From JAWLBR01 sp041687495 (GTDB lineage: Bacteria; Bacillota; Limnochordia; DTU087; JAAYGB01): DNA of 15,971 nucleotides. The stretch covers positions 1 through 15,971 of the forward strand of contig JAWLBR010000073.1 in the NCBI GenBank assembly GCA_041687495.1, written 5' to 3'. The translations under genes and the position numbers were made by a program. This document shows positions 1-7,116 of the stretch, piece by piece (position 1 is the first letter of the stretch; each line of letters opens with the position of its first letter). The notes below the pieces were generated by a model that did not search any database, had not been told where the DNA came from, and worked only from the letters and a program-made list of their open reading frames with translations.

Positions 1-1006
1 CTTCCTCATCGAGGATCTCACCTATAAATATTGCACTGAGTTTATCGTCAAAGGCGAAGGACTGCGTCCAGAGACTATTCGCACCCACATTGGTGATTCG
101 GGCGACTCCATGCTGGTCGTGGGTGGTGAGGACGCGGTAAAGATTCACATCCACACTAATGATCCTGGTAGGGTGCTGTCGTACGCTGCCGGGCTTGGAG
201 ACATGGTTGAAATCGGCATTCACAACATGGCTGAGCAGAACCGCCAAGCTGTTGAAGAGCGAGAAGCTAAGCAGCGGGAGTCAATGAACCAATTTATCGA
301 ATCCGAGACCCCTGAGTCCTTTGCATCTGTTTCACCCGTTCCTGTTGAGAAGGAAGTGGGTGTGGTTGCTGTGTGCGTGGGAGACGGGATGGCCGACATC
401 TTCTCCAGTCTAGGAGTCGATAAAGTTGTGGTTGGTGGTCAGACGATGAACCCCAGTACCGAGGATTTGGTTGCGGCCATCAACTCCGTTCCAGCCAGTT
501 CCGTTGTTCTTCTGCCCAACAACAAGAACGTTTTATTTGCGTCAAATCAAGCTGCTGAAGTGGCGGAAAAGACAGTACTTGTCGTTCCGACACGCACTGT
601 TCCTCAAGGCATAAGTGCAGCAATGGCCTTTGATCTGGACGGATCTGCCGAAGATAACTTCGATCGGATGCGGGAGTCTGCCCTCAGTGTTGCCACTGGC
701 GAAGTGACGTACGCCGTCCGCAGCACCAAGGCTGGGGATCTAGACATCAACGAGAAGGATATAATTGGTCTAGTTGAGGGCGAAATCCAGGTTGCTGGCG
801 ATGATCTCAATGAAGTAGGCTATGGAGTAGTTGAGCGGCTGATCGACGAGGACAAAGAAGTTATTACCATCTATTACGGCGAGCAAGTGACCAGTGAGCA
901 AGCACAGGAACTCGGAGAACGTCTCGAAAAGGCATTTCCCGAGATGGAGATAGAAATCCATTGTGGGGGTCAGCCCCTTTACTATTACGTACTGGGTGTA
1001 GAGTAG
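1..1006 (+). CDS. fakA: Fatty-acid kinase FakA (DAK/YloV family), 3' part only
   Basis: The frame is open from base 2, so the gene is cut by the window edge and the N-terminal DhaL-type ATP-binding domain lies outside. The visible part opens with a segment reading YKYCTEFIVKGEGLRPETIR, followed by GDSGDSMLVVGGEDAVKIHI and HTNDPGRVL. These are the characteristic middle-domain motifs of FakA/YloV. A linker at about window bases 230-345 precedes the C-terminal domain (GVVAVCVGDGMADIFSSLGV, then GGQTMNPST and PNNKNV). In the family, FakA phosphorylates a fatty acid held by a FakB (DegV) partner, giving acyl-phosphate for phospholipid synthesis. The DegV gene directly downstream and plsX later in the window support this assignment. 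The first methionine visible, at base 110, is internal and is not a start. Stop is TAG at 1004-1006. Confidence 0.93.
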   Translation, partial: FLIEDLTYKYCTEFIVKGEGLRPETIRTHIGDSGDSMLVVGGEDAVKIHIHTNDPGRVLSYAAGLGDMVEIGIHNMAEQNRQAVEEREAKQRESMNQFIESETPESFASVSPVPVEKEVGVVAVCVGDGMADIFSSLGVDKVVVGGQTMNPSTEDLVAAINSVPASSVVLLPNNKNVLFASNQAAEVAEKTVLVVPTRTVPQGISAAMAFDLDGSAEDNFDRMRESALSVATGEVTYAVRSTKAGDLDINEKDIIGLVEGEIQVAGDDLNEVGYGVVERLIDEDKEVITIYYGEQVTSEQAQELGERLEKAFPEMEIEIHCGGQPLYYYVLGVE

Positions 1007-1054
1007 TGAACGAAGCTCGGAAATGAGCAGCGTTTTCTCCCAGAAAGCGATAAC

Positions 1055-1062
1055 AGGGGTGG
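1055..1062 (+). promoter_or_regulatory. Ribosome binding site supporting the GTG start of the DegV gene
   Basis: AGGGGTGG lies 5 bases before GTG 1068 and is internal to the longer open frame that begins at ATG 1023. It favours the shorter protein, whose N-terminus matches the family. Confidence 0.45.
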
Positions 1063-1067
1063 ATAAG

Positions 1068-1910
1068 GTGGGGAGAGTAGCGGTTGTTACTGACAGCGGC
1101 GCAGATCTACCGGCTTTTTTCGCGCCAGATGGCGGTTTGAGTACAGCTGCATTGTCAGTTCATATAGACGGCGTTGAGTACAAAGATGGAATCGACCTAA
1201 CAAGAGCAGAGTTCTATCAAAAGCTGCGGGCTGGTGCACGCAAAATCCACACGGCACAGCCATCTCCCGGTGATTTCGTCCAAGCTTACGAGAAGGTATC
1301 TGATGCCGATGAGATAATATGCTTGACTCTATCGAGCCGACTAAGTGGTACGTACCAGAGCGCAACTATGGCGGCCGAATTAGTAGATGCTGACGTCGAG
1401 GTCTTTGACTCTCTGTCGGCATCGGTGGGGTTGGGCCTAATGGTGATGAGGGCCGTTGAGATGGCAGAGGCTGGAGCATCCCGGGCAGAGATCCTAAGCG
1501 AGATGACCCGCATTCGCGATAGTATGCAGGTAGTCTTCTTGGTCGACACACTGGAATACCTGGAGCGGAATGGGCGGATAGGTAAGGCTTCTGCTTTGGT
1601 GGGAACAGTATTGAAGATCAAGCCCCTCCTGATAGTGGCCGATGGATTGGTGGGACCGCTGGAAAAAGTGAGGGGCAAAGCGAAGGCCTTCCGACGGATG
1701 ATGGAGTTCGTGAGCAAGAGGGCTAATAGTCCAGTGACGGCGGCAATTGCTCATTCCGATGCTCCACAGGCTGCTGCTGGGTTCGAAGCGGAGTTGAGTT
1801 CTAGCTCGGTGCCGATTAGCAAGTTGGTGACTGCAGAGATGGGTCCCACCATCGGAGTGCATGCCGGTCCTGGCTTGGTAGGGATTGCGTTTTACCCCAC
1901 CGGCCAGTAA
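1068..1910 (+). CDS. DegV family protein, likely fatty-acid-binding FakB subunit
   Basis: DegV-fold protein that in this family binds a fatty acid and presents it to FakA. Motifs seen, in order: VAVVTDSGADLP at the N-terminus, TAQPSPGDF, SSRLSGTYQSA, then EYLERNGRIGKASALVG and LKIKPLL. These match the fatty-acid pocket segments of FakB/DegV proteins. I chose GTG at 1068, which gives MGRVAVVTDSGADLP, about 280 residues and the usual family N-terminus. An AGGGGTGG Shine-Dalgarno-like sequence (1055-1062) sits 5 bases upstream. An in-frame ATG at 1023 would add 15 non-conserved residues and has only a weak ribosome site. The gene lies just after fakA and 28 bases before recG, so it is probably co-transcribed with both. 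Which fatty acid it prefers cannot be read from the sequence. Confidence 0.9.
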   Translation: MGRVAVVTDSGADLPAFFAPDGGLSTAALSVHIDGVEYKDGIDLTRAEFYQKLRAGARKIHTAQPSPGDFVQAYEKVSDADEIICLTLSSRLSGTYQSATMAAELVDADVEVFDSLSASVGLGLMVMRAVEMAEAGASRAEILSEMTRIRDSMQVVFLVDTLEYLERNGRIGKASALVGTVLKIKPLLIVADGLVGPLEKVRGKAKAFRRMMEFVSKRANSPVTAAIAHSDAPQAAAGFEAELSSSSVPISKLVTAEMGPTIGVHAGPGLVGIAFYPTGQ

Positions 1911-1938
1911 GGCGATCCCGAGGTAGATTAGGAATTCG

Positions 1939-3990
1939 GTGATAGCATTGTTGCACAAAATACCAATAGACGAGCTAAGAGGTGTCGGCCCCGCTCGAAC
2001 GCGTCAGTTGAAGAAACTGGGTGTTCGGAATGTGGCCGACTTATTATTACTGGCACCTCGCAGATATGAGGATTGGACGGCAACAACGCCCATTCGCTCA
2101 CTGGAGGCGGGAGAAAGCGCCTGTGTGCAAGGCGAGGTGGTTCAGCTTCAGAGACGGAGAACTAGTAGGCGCAATTTGATACTAGTTACGGCCCGCATCA
2201 GTGATGATACAGGCGAGCTTGATGTCATCTGGTTTGTTCCCAACCAAAGGGGCGGTCCCGCTCTGATCAAGAGATTATCAGAGGGGCGACAAGTTGCTCT
2301 ACTGGGCACACCGGTTCAGGAGACCGGGAGGCTAGTACTCAAAGGTCCGGAACTGAGGGTGGATCTTGATGAGGGCCCAAGGCTAAATCCAGTGTACCCA
2401 CTAACCGATGGACTTAGCCAGGCGACTATTCGCAATCTAGTGAAGCAGGCGTGCCTCGAATATGGACAGCATATTGGTGAGTTTGTTTGCGCTGATTGTA
2501 TCCATCGGTTAGATTTACTCTCAAGGGCCCAAGCCATTAGACTGCTTCATTTCCCAGGAAATAGTGAGGACGTGGAAAGAGCTTGGCGTAGGTTGGCATT
2601 TGATGAACTGCTCTGCCTGCAGTTGGTTTTGATGCGCCGGAACCGGCTGAATCAGGCATGCAGTCAAGGAATGGCCCATCGCCCTGATGGAGAGTTGGTC
2701 AAAGGCTATCTGGCGAACCTGCCATTTGAGCTGACTGCGGCTCAGGTGGCAGTGATTGAGGACATCCGTCGGGATATGGAGCGGCACACGGCAATGCGCC
2801 GCTTACTGCAGGGGGATGTTGGTTCGGGCAAGACAGCAGTGGCAGTCTATGCGATAGCAAAGAGCATAGAAAGCGGCTGTCAAGCTGCCTTTATGGTACC
2901 GACAGAAGTACTGGCAGAACAGCACTTCTCCAGCTTGGTTGTTGCATTGAGGCCCTTGGGGATTTCGGTCGGACTGCTGACTGGCCGAGCCTCGGAGAAA
3001 GAGCGTACAGAGGTGTTGGAAGGCTTAGCTGCAGGTTCGGTTCAGGTAGTGGTGGGGACGCATGCACTGATTCAAGGTGGCGTCCAATTCAAACGACTGG
3101 GTTTGACAGTGATTGACGAGCAGCATCGGTTTGGGGTGCAGCAGCGGGAAGTCTTGACTAGACCCGAGGTCGATCTATTAGTCATGACGGCGACTCCGAT
3201 TCCTCGAACTCTGGCACTGACGTTATACGGTGATATGGACATCTCCATGATGGATCAGGTACCGGCCGGTCGCAAACCGATTGATACCAGGTGGATCGCC
3301 GAGGAGGACCGACCTGGAGTCTACCGTTTCTTAGCTAAGCAGGTAAAAATGGGTAGGCAAGGGTATGTAGTGTGTCCGTTGATCCAAAACAGCGAAGAGG
3401 TCGACGCCAAGGCGGCCGTTGAGCACTTCGAGAACTTGCGTGTAGTTTTGCCAGACCTGCGCTTCGGCCTCCTTCATGGACAAATGCCGTACGAGGAAAA
3501 GGCCCGTGTAATGGAGAACTTTTACAACGGTCAGGTGGACATTTTGGTCACCACAACCGTTATCGAGGTTGGCGTTGATGTCCCCAATGCTACGGTAATG
3601 GTAATCGAGAGTGCCGAGCGATTTGGACTTTCGCAGCTGCATCAACTGAGAGGAAGGGTCGGGAGAGGCCTACACCAGTCCTATTGCTTATTAATGGGTA
3701 CCCCAACCACCGAGGTTGGTCGAGAAAGACTGAATGTAATGCGGCGAGAGTCAAACGGTTTTGTCATCGCGGAGGCTGACCTTAAGCTCAGAGGACCGGG
3801 AGAGTTACTAGGGCTCAGGCAATCGGGTTTTCCCGAACTGAAATTCGCTAGCTTAACCGATATCGAGTTATTGGAACAGGTCCGGAGGGTAGCAATGGAG
3901 CTACTGTCCCAAGCTAAGGAGCCGGATTTCTCTCTCCCTTCTGCCATTGAAGTGGAACTTTCCGCCAGATTCTCCAACGAGGAGCGATAA
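1939..3990 (+). CDS. recG: ATP-dependent DNA helicase RecG
   Basis: Superfamily 2 helicase that remodels stalled replication forks and Holliday junctions. It is 683 residues, the usual length for Firmicutes RecG. The N-terminal wedge/OB-fold region (about 1-240) starts with IDELRGVGPARTRQLKKLGV, a helix-hairpin-helix-like segment. Helicase motifs are complete: Walker A GDVGSGKT (292-299), motif II DEQH (393-396), motif III MTATPIPRTLALTLYGDMD, and motif VI QLRGRVGRG (569-577), preceded by TTTVIEVGVDVPNA. The start is GTG 1939 with AGGA (1930-1933) upstream; it sits 28 bases after the DegV stop, suggesting one transcript with fakA. A strong hairpin follows the stop. fakA-recG linkage is familiar from Bacillus. 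Confidence 0.97.
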   Translation: MIALLHKIPIDELRGVGPARTRQLKKLGVRNVADLLLLAPRRYEDWTATTPIRSLEAGESACVQGEVVQLQRRRTSRRNLILVTARISDDTGELDVIWFVPNQRGGPALIKRLSEGRQVALLGTPVQETGRLVLKGPELRVDLDEGPRLNPVYPLTDGLSQATIRNLVKQACLEYGQHIGEFVCADCIHRLDLLSRAQAIRLLHFPGNSEDVERAWRRLAFDELLCLQLVLMRRNRLNQACSQGMAHRPDGELVKGYLANLPFELTAAQVAVIEDIRRDMERHTAMRRLLQGDVGSGKTAVAVYAIAKSIESGCQAAFMVPTEVLAEQHFSSLVVALRPLGISVGLLTGRASEKERTEVLEGLAAGSVQVVVGTHALIQGGVQFKRLGLTVIDEQHRFGVQQREVLTRPEVDLLVMTATPIPRTLALTLYGDMDISMMDQVPAGRKPIDTRWIAEEDRPGVYRFLAKQVKMGRQGYVVCPLIQNSEEVDAKAAVEHFENLRVVLPDLRFGLLHGQMPYEEKARVMENFYNGQVDILVTTTVIEVGVDVPNATVMVIESAERFGLSQLHQLRGRVGRGLHQSYCLLMGTPTTEVGRERLNVMRRESNGFVIAEADLKLRGPGELLGLRQSGFPELKFASLTDIELLEQVRRVAMELLSQAKEPDFSLPSAIEVELSARFSNEER

Positions 3991-3994
3991 AAGC

Positions 3995-4023
3995 GAGAAC
4001 AGCGGTTTGCCACCGCTGTTCTC
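3995..4023 (+). repeat. Perfect 12-bp hairpin just after recG
   Basis: GAGAACAGCGGT (3995-4006), loop TTGCC, then ACCGCTGTTCTC (4012-4023) form a perfect stem starting 4 bases past the recG stop. No T-run follows on the plus strand, so it is not a classic intrinsic terminator in that direction. Read on the minus strand, TTTT begins 2 bases after the stem, but no minus-strand gene is nearby. It could protect the 3' end of the recG mRNA or assist Rho-type termination; the role is inference. Confidence 0.6.
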
Positions 4024-4041
4024 TGGGAGAGGAGAAACCGG

Positions 4042-4083
4042 AGGAAGAGCGTATTGACCGCTGAACGGTCAATGGCACTTCCT
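4042..4083 (+). repeat. Bipartite stem-loop in the recG-rsmD gap
   Basis: An inner stem ATTGACCG (4053-4060) / CGGTCAAT (4066-4073) with loop CTGAA is nested in an outer stem AGGAAG (4042-4047) / CTTCCT (4078-4083). A 5/4-base internal loop separates the two stems. It may be a 5' leader structure for rsmD or a protein-binding palindrome. I recognise no known riboswitch or T-box motif in it. Confidence 0.45.
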
Positions 4084-4099
4084 GTGCCTTTGGGGAGGG

Positions 4100-4131
4100 T
4101 TGCGACTTGCTACAGTCATAATATGCTGTAG
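4100..4131 (+). promoter_or_regulatory. Possible rsmD promoter with an overlapping inverted repeat
   Basis: TTGCGA (4100-4105) and TATGCT (4122-4127) are separated by 16 bases and could act as weak -35/-10 boxes upstream of rsmD. The inverted repeat CTACAG (4110-4115) / CTGTAG (4126-4131), with half-sites 16 bases apart, overlaps this spacer and the -10 box as a repressor operator might. Both boxes deviate from consensus and no regulator is suggested. Confidence 0.25.
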
Positions 4132-4189
4132 TTTGGCTCACATTATTCGCAGTTTGGTGATTTTGTCTACTGATGCCGACTAAGCCTCC

Positions 4190-4194
4190 GGGAG
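4190..4194 (+). promoter_or_regulatory. Ribosome binding site deciding the rsmD start
   Basis: GGGAG lies 8 bases before ATG 4203 but only 2 bases before ATG 4197, so spacing favours the MRVITG start. Confidence 0.5.
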
Positions 4195-4202
4195 TGATGA
4201 GC

Positions 4203-4763
4203 ATGCGGGTGATAACAGGCATAGCTAGGGGAAGGCGGCTTAAAGCCGTGAAAGGGATGAAAACCAGGCCAACTACTGACCGGGTGAAGGAGTCACTGTT
4301 TTCAATTCTTGGACCAGTGATCCCGGATGCGGATTTTCTCGACCTTTTTTCCGGAACCGGTGGTATTGCTATTGAGGCTCTAAGTAGAGGAGCTAATCTC
4401 GCTGTTCTGGTTGAACGGGATCGAAGGGCTTTGGCGGTGATTAGAGAAAACTTGCAGGCAACTAGGTTAGAAGGGAAGGCCACAGTAATGGGGACGGACG
4501 TGCACAGAGCCGTTGCTGCGCTGGGCCAGCAGGGGCACGCGTTTGACGTGGTGTTTATGGATCCCCCGTACGAGCTTATGGTCATCCCCGACCTCCTTCA
4601 GCAGATTCAGACTAAGAGTTTGCTGGCGCCGGAAGGTATTGCAGTATGTGAGCATGGCAGTGACACTGACCTGCCAGAGACAGTCGACGCACTGAGGTTA
4701 GTCAGGAAGCAGGTATACGGTGACACACAGATGGATTTTTACCGGTTTGGTAGTCCAGCTTAG
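4203..4763 (+). CDS. rsmD: 16S rRNA (guanine(966)-N(2))-methyltransferase RsmD
   Basis: S-adenosylmethionine-dependent methyltransferase that modifies G966 of 16S rRNA during small-subunit assembly. The protein starts MRVITGIARGRRLKAVKG and continues with TRPTTDRVKESLFSILG, both diagnostic of the family. SAM motif I is DLFSGTGG (47-54) and catalytic motif IV is DPPY (120-123). I chose ATG 4203 because it gives the canonical N-terminus, 186 residues, and GGGAG (4190-4194) 8 bases upstream. In-frame ATGs at 4173 and 4197 would add non-conserved residues. The rsmD-coaD order is a widespread bacterial pairing (ylbH-ylbI in Bacillus). The 83-base gap to coaD holds no other gene. Confidence 0.95.
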   Translation: MRVITGIARGRRLKAVKGMKTRPTTDRVKESLFSILGPVIPDADFLDLFSGTGGIAIEALSRGANLAVLVERDRRALAVIRENLQATRLEGKATVMGTDVHRAVAALGQQGHAFDVVFMDPPYELMVIPDLLQQIQTKSLLAPEGIAVCEHGSDTDLPETVDALRLVRKQVYGDTQMDFYRFGSPA

Positions 4764-4802
4764 GAGATAACAGTCGAGGATGATCAGAAGTCTATCTTGG
4801 TC

Positions 4803-4826
4803 GCCTTGTTGGTGAAGTGACAAGGC
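4803..4826 (+). repeat. Small inverted repeat before coaD
   Basis: GCCTTGT (4803-4809) and ACAAGGC (4820-4826) form a 7-bp stem around a 10-base loop, ending 7 bases before the coaD ribosome site. There is no T-run. It might affect coaD translation, or it may be chance. Confidence 0.3.
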
Positions 4827-4833
4827 TACATTT

Positions 4834-4839
4834 GAGGTG
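4834..4839 (+). promoter_or_regulatory. Ribosome binding site deciding the coaD TTG start
   Basis: GAGGTG is 7 bases before TTG 4847, the codon that yields the canonical CoaD N-terminus. Confidence 0.6.
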
Positions 4840-4846
4840 TGTGGGA

Positions 4847-5338
4847 TTGAAAATATCAGTGTGCCCCGGAAGCTTTGACCCAGTGACCTATGGTCACTTA
4901 GATATCATCCGTAGGGCTGCAGATTTATTCGATCGAGTGTACATAGCAATTTTGGTAAATCCCAACAAAGAGGCATCTTTTCCGGTGGAAGAACGTTTGC
5001 AGATGCTGGAGGAAGCGGTGAAGGGAATCCCAAACGTAGTTTGTGACCACTTTTCCGGACTCGCAGTGGAATATGCACGGGAGAAGGGGGCTGTGGCGAT
5101 CGTCAGGGGTTTGCGAGCGGTAACCGATTTTGAATTTGAGTTCAAAATGGCGGCCATGAACAACCACTTGGATCCAGAGATTGAAACTGTGTTTATGATG
5201 ACCAGTTCTGACTTTTCCTTTGTGAGCTCCAGCGCTGTGAAGGAAGTGGCTAATCTTGGCGGTGACGTGTCCCGCTGGGTACCACCCCATGTGCGGGATC
5301 GATTATACCGTCTATATGGGCGCCCGCCCATTTCCTGA
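4847..5338 (+). CDS. coaD: Phosphopantetheine adenylyltransferase CoaD
   Basis: Catalyses ATP + 4'-phosphopantetheine to dephospho-CoA + PPi, the penultimate step of CoA synthesis, and so feeds both ACP modification and malonyl-CoA supply. The nucleotidyltransferase N-terminus KISVCPGSFDPVTYGHLDII carries the T/HxGH motif (T14-Y15-G16-H17). IVRGLRAVTDFEFEFKMAAM (from residue 85) and VSSSAVKEVA (126-135) are the other family signatures. I chose TTG 4847 because it gives the canonical start and 163 residues, with GAGGTG (4834-4839) 7 bases upstream; a GTG at 4817 would add ten atypical residues. It is followed 35 bases later by the coiled-coil gene, most likely in the same transcript. Confidence 0.96.
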   Translation: MKISVCPGSFDPVTYGHLDIIRRAADLFDRVYIAILVNPNKEASFPVEERLQMLEEAVKGIPNVVCDHFSGLAVEYAREKGAVAIVRGLRAVTDFEFEFKMAAMNNHLDPEIETVFMMTSSDFSFVSSSAVKEVANLGGDVSRWVPPHVRDRLYRLYGRPPIS

Positions 5339-5359
5339 TGGGCAGTCAAAGCCGTTGTT

Positions 5360-5365
5360 AGGAGG
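5360..5365 (+). promoter_or_regulatory. Ribosome binding site deciding the coiled-coil gene start
   Basis: AGGAGG is 8 bases before GTG 5374. TTG 5368 is too close (2 bases) and ATG 5383 too far (17 bases). Confidence 0.7.
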
Positions 5366-5373
5366 GTTTGCGA

Positions 5374-5826
5374 GTGAATCAAATGAGTCTCATTGTTCTG
5401 CTGGACCAGTTGGAGACGATGTTAAAAGCGGCCCCTCAAGTCCCACTCAGTGGTCGGGGCCTAATCGATGTCGACGCCGCTCTAGCGACCCTGGAGAGGA
5501 TTCGAGCCACGTTTCCTGTTCAAATACGGCAGGCCGAACACGTAGCCAGCGAGCAGGGAAAAATGCTGGATGAAAGCAGAAAACGCGCTGAGAGAATCGT
5601 CACGGCGGCAGAGGAACACGCGGCCGCATTGGTCAATGAGAGTGAAATTATCAAGACGGCCAAGGCCCAAGCCCAGCAGTTGGTTGATCAAGCAAGGGAC
5701 AATGCCCAGGAGCTTGAGTCGGGGGCTCAGGCTTACGCCGAAGAGACCCTTGCACAACTTGAGTCGATCCTGAAGAAAGCTCTAGTGACCATTCAGAACG
5801 GGCGCAGCGAGCTGACGAATCGTTGA
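5374..5826 (+). CDS. Uncharacterised coiled-coil protein of the coaD-ylbJ neighbourhood
   Basis: About 150 residues and soluble, with no signal peptide or membrane segment. The N-terminal part (LIVLLDQLETMLKAAP, then VPLSGRGLIDVDAALATLER) precedes a long charged, Ala/Glu/Gln-rich helix at about residues 48-140 with strong coiled-coil character. I recall similar small proteins directly after coaD in many Clostridia. They are often labelled ATPase or ATP-synthase-B-like because of the coiled coil, or compared with DivIVA; I see no Walker motif, so 'ATPase' is not supported. The start is GTG 5374. The last codons, CGT TGA, form the 5' arm of the terminator shared with convergent ylbJ. The function is unknown; its position suggests a conserved housekeeping or cell-envelope role, which is inference. 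Confidence 0.85.
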   Translation: MNQMSLIVLLDQLETMLKAAPQVPLSGRGLIDVDAALATLERIRATFPVQIRQAEHVASEQGKMLDESRKRAERIVTAAEEHAAALVNESEIIKTAKAQAQQLVDQARDNAQELESGAQAYAEETLAQLESILKKALVTIQNGRSELTNR

Positions 5827-5859
5827 GCGCAGGGGACGTCGGCCCGCGCTCAACGTTTC
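5821..5859. terminator. Bidirectional hairpin terminator formed by two stop-codon regions
   Basis: CGTTGAGCGC (5821-5830) and GCGCTCAACG (5846-5855) form a perfect 10-bp stem. The 15-base loop can pair further (GGG with CCC). A short TTT follows on the plus strand, so any intrinsic terminator is weak in U-content. It lies exactly between convergent genes and contains the stop codons of both: TGA 5824-5826 on plus and TGA 5852-5850 on minus. Confidence 0.65.
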
Positions 5860-7100
5860 ACCCGAAACGAAACGATTGTAACTCTTTTCCAGAGCCACGC
5901 AAAAACGATGAGGCCAGCGGCAACTAGGGCAAGTGAGCCCGCGACACTAGAGGAGGCGGCGATACGTGTCAGGAATGGGAGCGTGCTACTGGCGCTTCCC
6001 GGTTGAGCAAGCGCAGCCGACACCTCAGGGTTCCAAGCCGCTGGATTAGCAACCATGAGGACGAAGGTTACGATGGCCGCCAAAACACCGTGTAGGGCTC
6101 TGGCAAACAGATAGGGAGAGAGCCGGATGTTGGTGCCGTGAATCATGGCAGCCACCTGAGTGTGAACCGACAGACCACTCCACCCGATGACGGCACTGGC
6201 CGCCATCGCCTTGTGCAAAAGGGACGCCGCTGCCTCGCTGGATGCTTGACAACCGATGGTGATCTCAAAGACTCCCCGCAGCAAAGCTGGAACCAGAGCT
6301 TCACTTAGCTGCAGCATCGATAACAAGTGTCCAATTAGTGAGGACAGCCAGTCAATGGCTCCCGCCTCGGTTAGGACCCGGATGGCTACAGAGAACATCA
6401 TAATGCAGCCTCCGACAAACAGCATGGAACTGATAGTGTCTTTTAGGGCATCGGCAAACAGCTGTCCAAAGGGACGCCCGTCTTTGATTCTGGCTTGGTG
6501 CATGGACTGTAGGGCCCGGGAGAAGATATTGCCTCGGGAGTTCTGGCGGACAACTGTGGGGGGCAGGCCAGAATTGGTGCCATGAAATCGCATGACAAAC
6601 CCGACCAACAGTGCTGCTATGTAATGGGCAACGGCCAGAGTCTTGCCCAGGTCCTTAAGTCCGAACATGCCCACAGCTACGGCGCCGATCATGAACAGTG
6701 GATCTGCGGTGTTGGCGAAACTCACCAGCCGTTCGCCCTCAACTCGGTTGCATAGCCCATCCCGACAGAGACGGCCGGTGATTTTGGCCCCGATCGGGTA
6801 ACCTGAAGCGAGTCCCATCGCCACTGCGAACGCGCCTGTGCCTGGAATGCGAAAGACCGGGAGCATTACAGGTTCAACTAGGACGCCAACAAAGTGGACT
6901 ACGCCCAAACCGATCATGATCTCTGCCATCGCAAAGAAAGGTAGGAGCGATGGTAGGACTACATCAAACCACAGACGAAGTCCGTGCAGTGAAGCATCAA
7001 AGGCCACCTCAGGGTAGGTGACGATGGATATGGTCAGCAGTAGAGTTGTTGCTCCAATGAGGATGCTCACTGCTTTGCTCGATACACGTGTTGAGGGCAT
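5850..7100 (-). CDS. ylbJ: Sporulation integral membrane protein YlbJ
   Basis: Multi-pass membrane protein of the nucleoside-recognition (Gate) type. In Bacillus its homologue is expressed in the mother cell under SigE and is needed for a normal spore cortex. Motifs seen include YPEVAFDASLHGLRLWFDVV, LPSLLPFFAMAEIMIGLGVV, the glycine-rich MGLASGYPIGAK (95-106), and VSFANTADPLFMIGAVAVGM. Many hydrophobic segments follow, ending with a C-terminal transmembrane helix and a basic tail. I chose ATG 7100 (MPSTRVSSKAV, 416 residues) because AAAGGTG (minus strand 7116-7110) sits 9 bases upstream. An in-frame ATG at 7190 would add 30 residues that are not family-like. It is convergent with the coiled-coil gene and divergent from the peptidoglycan-binding gene. 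Its presence is the main evidence for a spore former. Confidence 0.93.
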   Translation of the reverse strand: MPSTRVSSKAVSILIGATTLLLTISIVTYPEVAFDASLHGLRLWFDVVLPSLLPFFAMAEIMIGLGVVHFVGVLVEPVMLPVFRIPGTGAFAVAMGLASGYPIGAKITGRLCRDGLCNRVEGERLVSFANTADPLFMIGAVAVGMFGLKDLGKTLAVAHYIAALLVGFVMRFHGTNSGLPPTVVRQNSRGNIFSRALQSMHQARIKDGRPFGQLFADALKDTISSMLFVGGCIMMFSVAIRVLTEAGAIDWLSSLIGHLLSMLQLSEALVPALLRGVFEITIGCQASSEAAASLLHKAMAASAVIGWSGLSVHTQVAAMIHGTNIRLSPYLFARALHGVLAAIVTFVLMVANPAAWNPEVSAALAQPGSASSTLPFLTRIAASSSVAGSLALVAAGLIVFAWLWKRVTIVSFRVKR

Positions 7101-7109
7101 ATGATCTAT

Positions 7110-7116
7110 CACCTTT
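7110..7116 (-). promoter_or_regulatory. Ribosome binding site deciding the ylbJ start
   Basis: On the minus strand, AAAGGTG ends 9 bases before ATG 7100, favouring the MPSTRV start over the upstream ATG at 7190. Confidence 0.6.

Noticed and set aside
3995..4023. recG downstream hairpin considered as a standard intrinsic terminator
   Set aside because: The stem is perfect but is followed by TGGGAGAGG with no T-run, so I list it as a hairpin of uncertain role.
4054..4131. A 25-codon open frame from TTG 4054, with GAGGAAG six bases upstream
   Set aside because: It runs through the bipartite stem-loop and ends inside the CTACAG/CTGTAG repeat. Its peptide resembles nothing I know, and the purine-rich sequence is equally explained as a stem arm.
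5374..5826. Coiled-coil protein considered as an ATP synthase B subunit or an ATPase
   Set aside because: It has no N-terminal membrane helix and no Walker motif. The resemblance is only generic coiled-coil composition.
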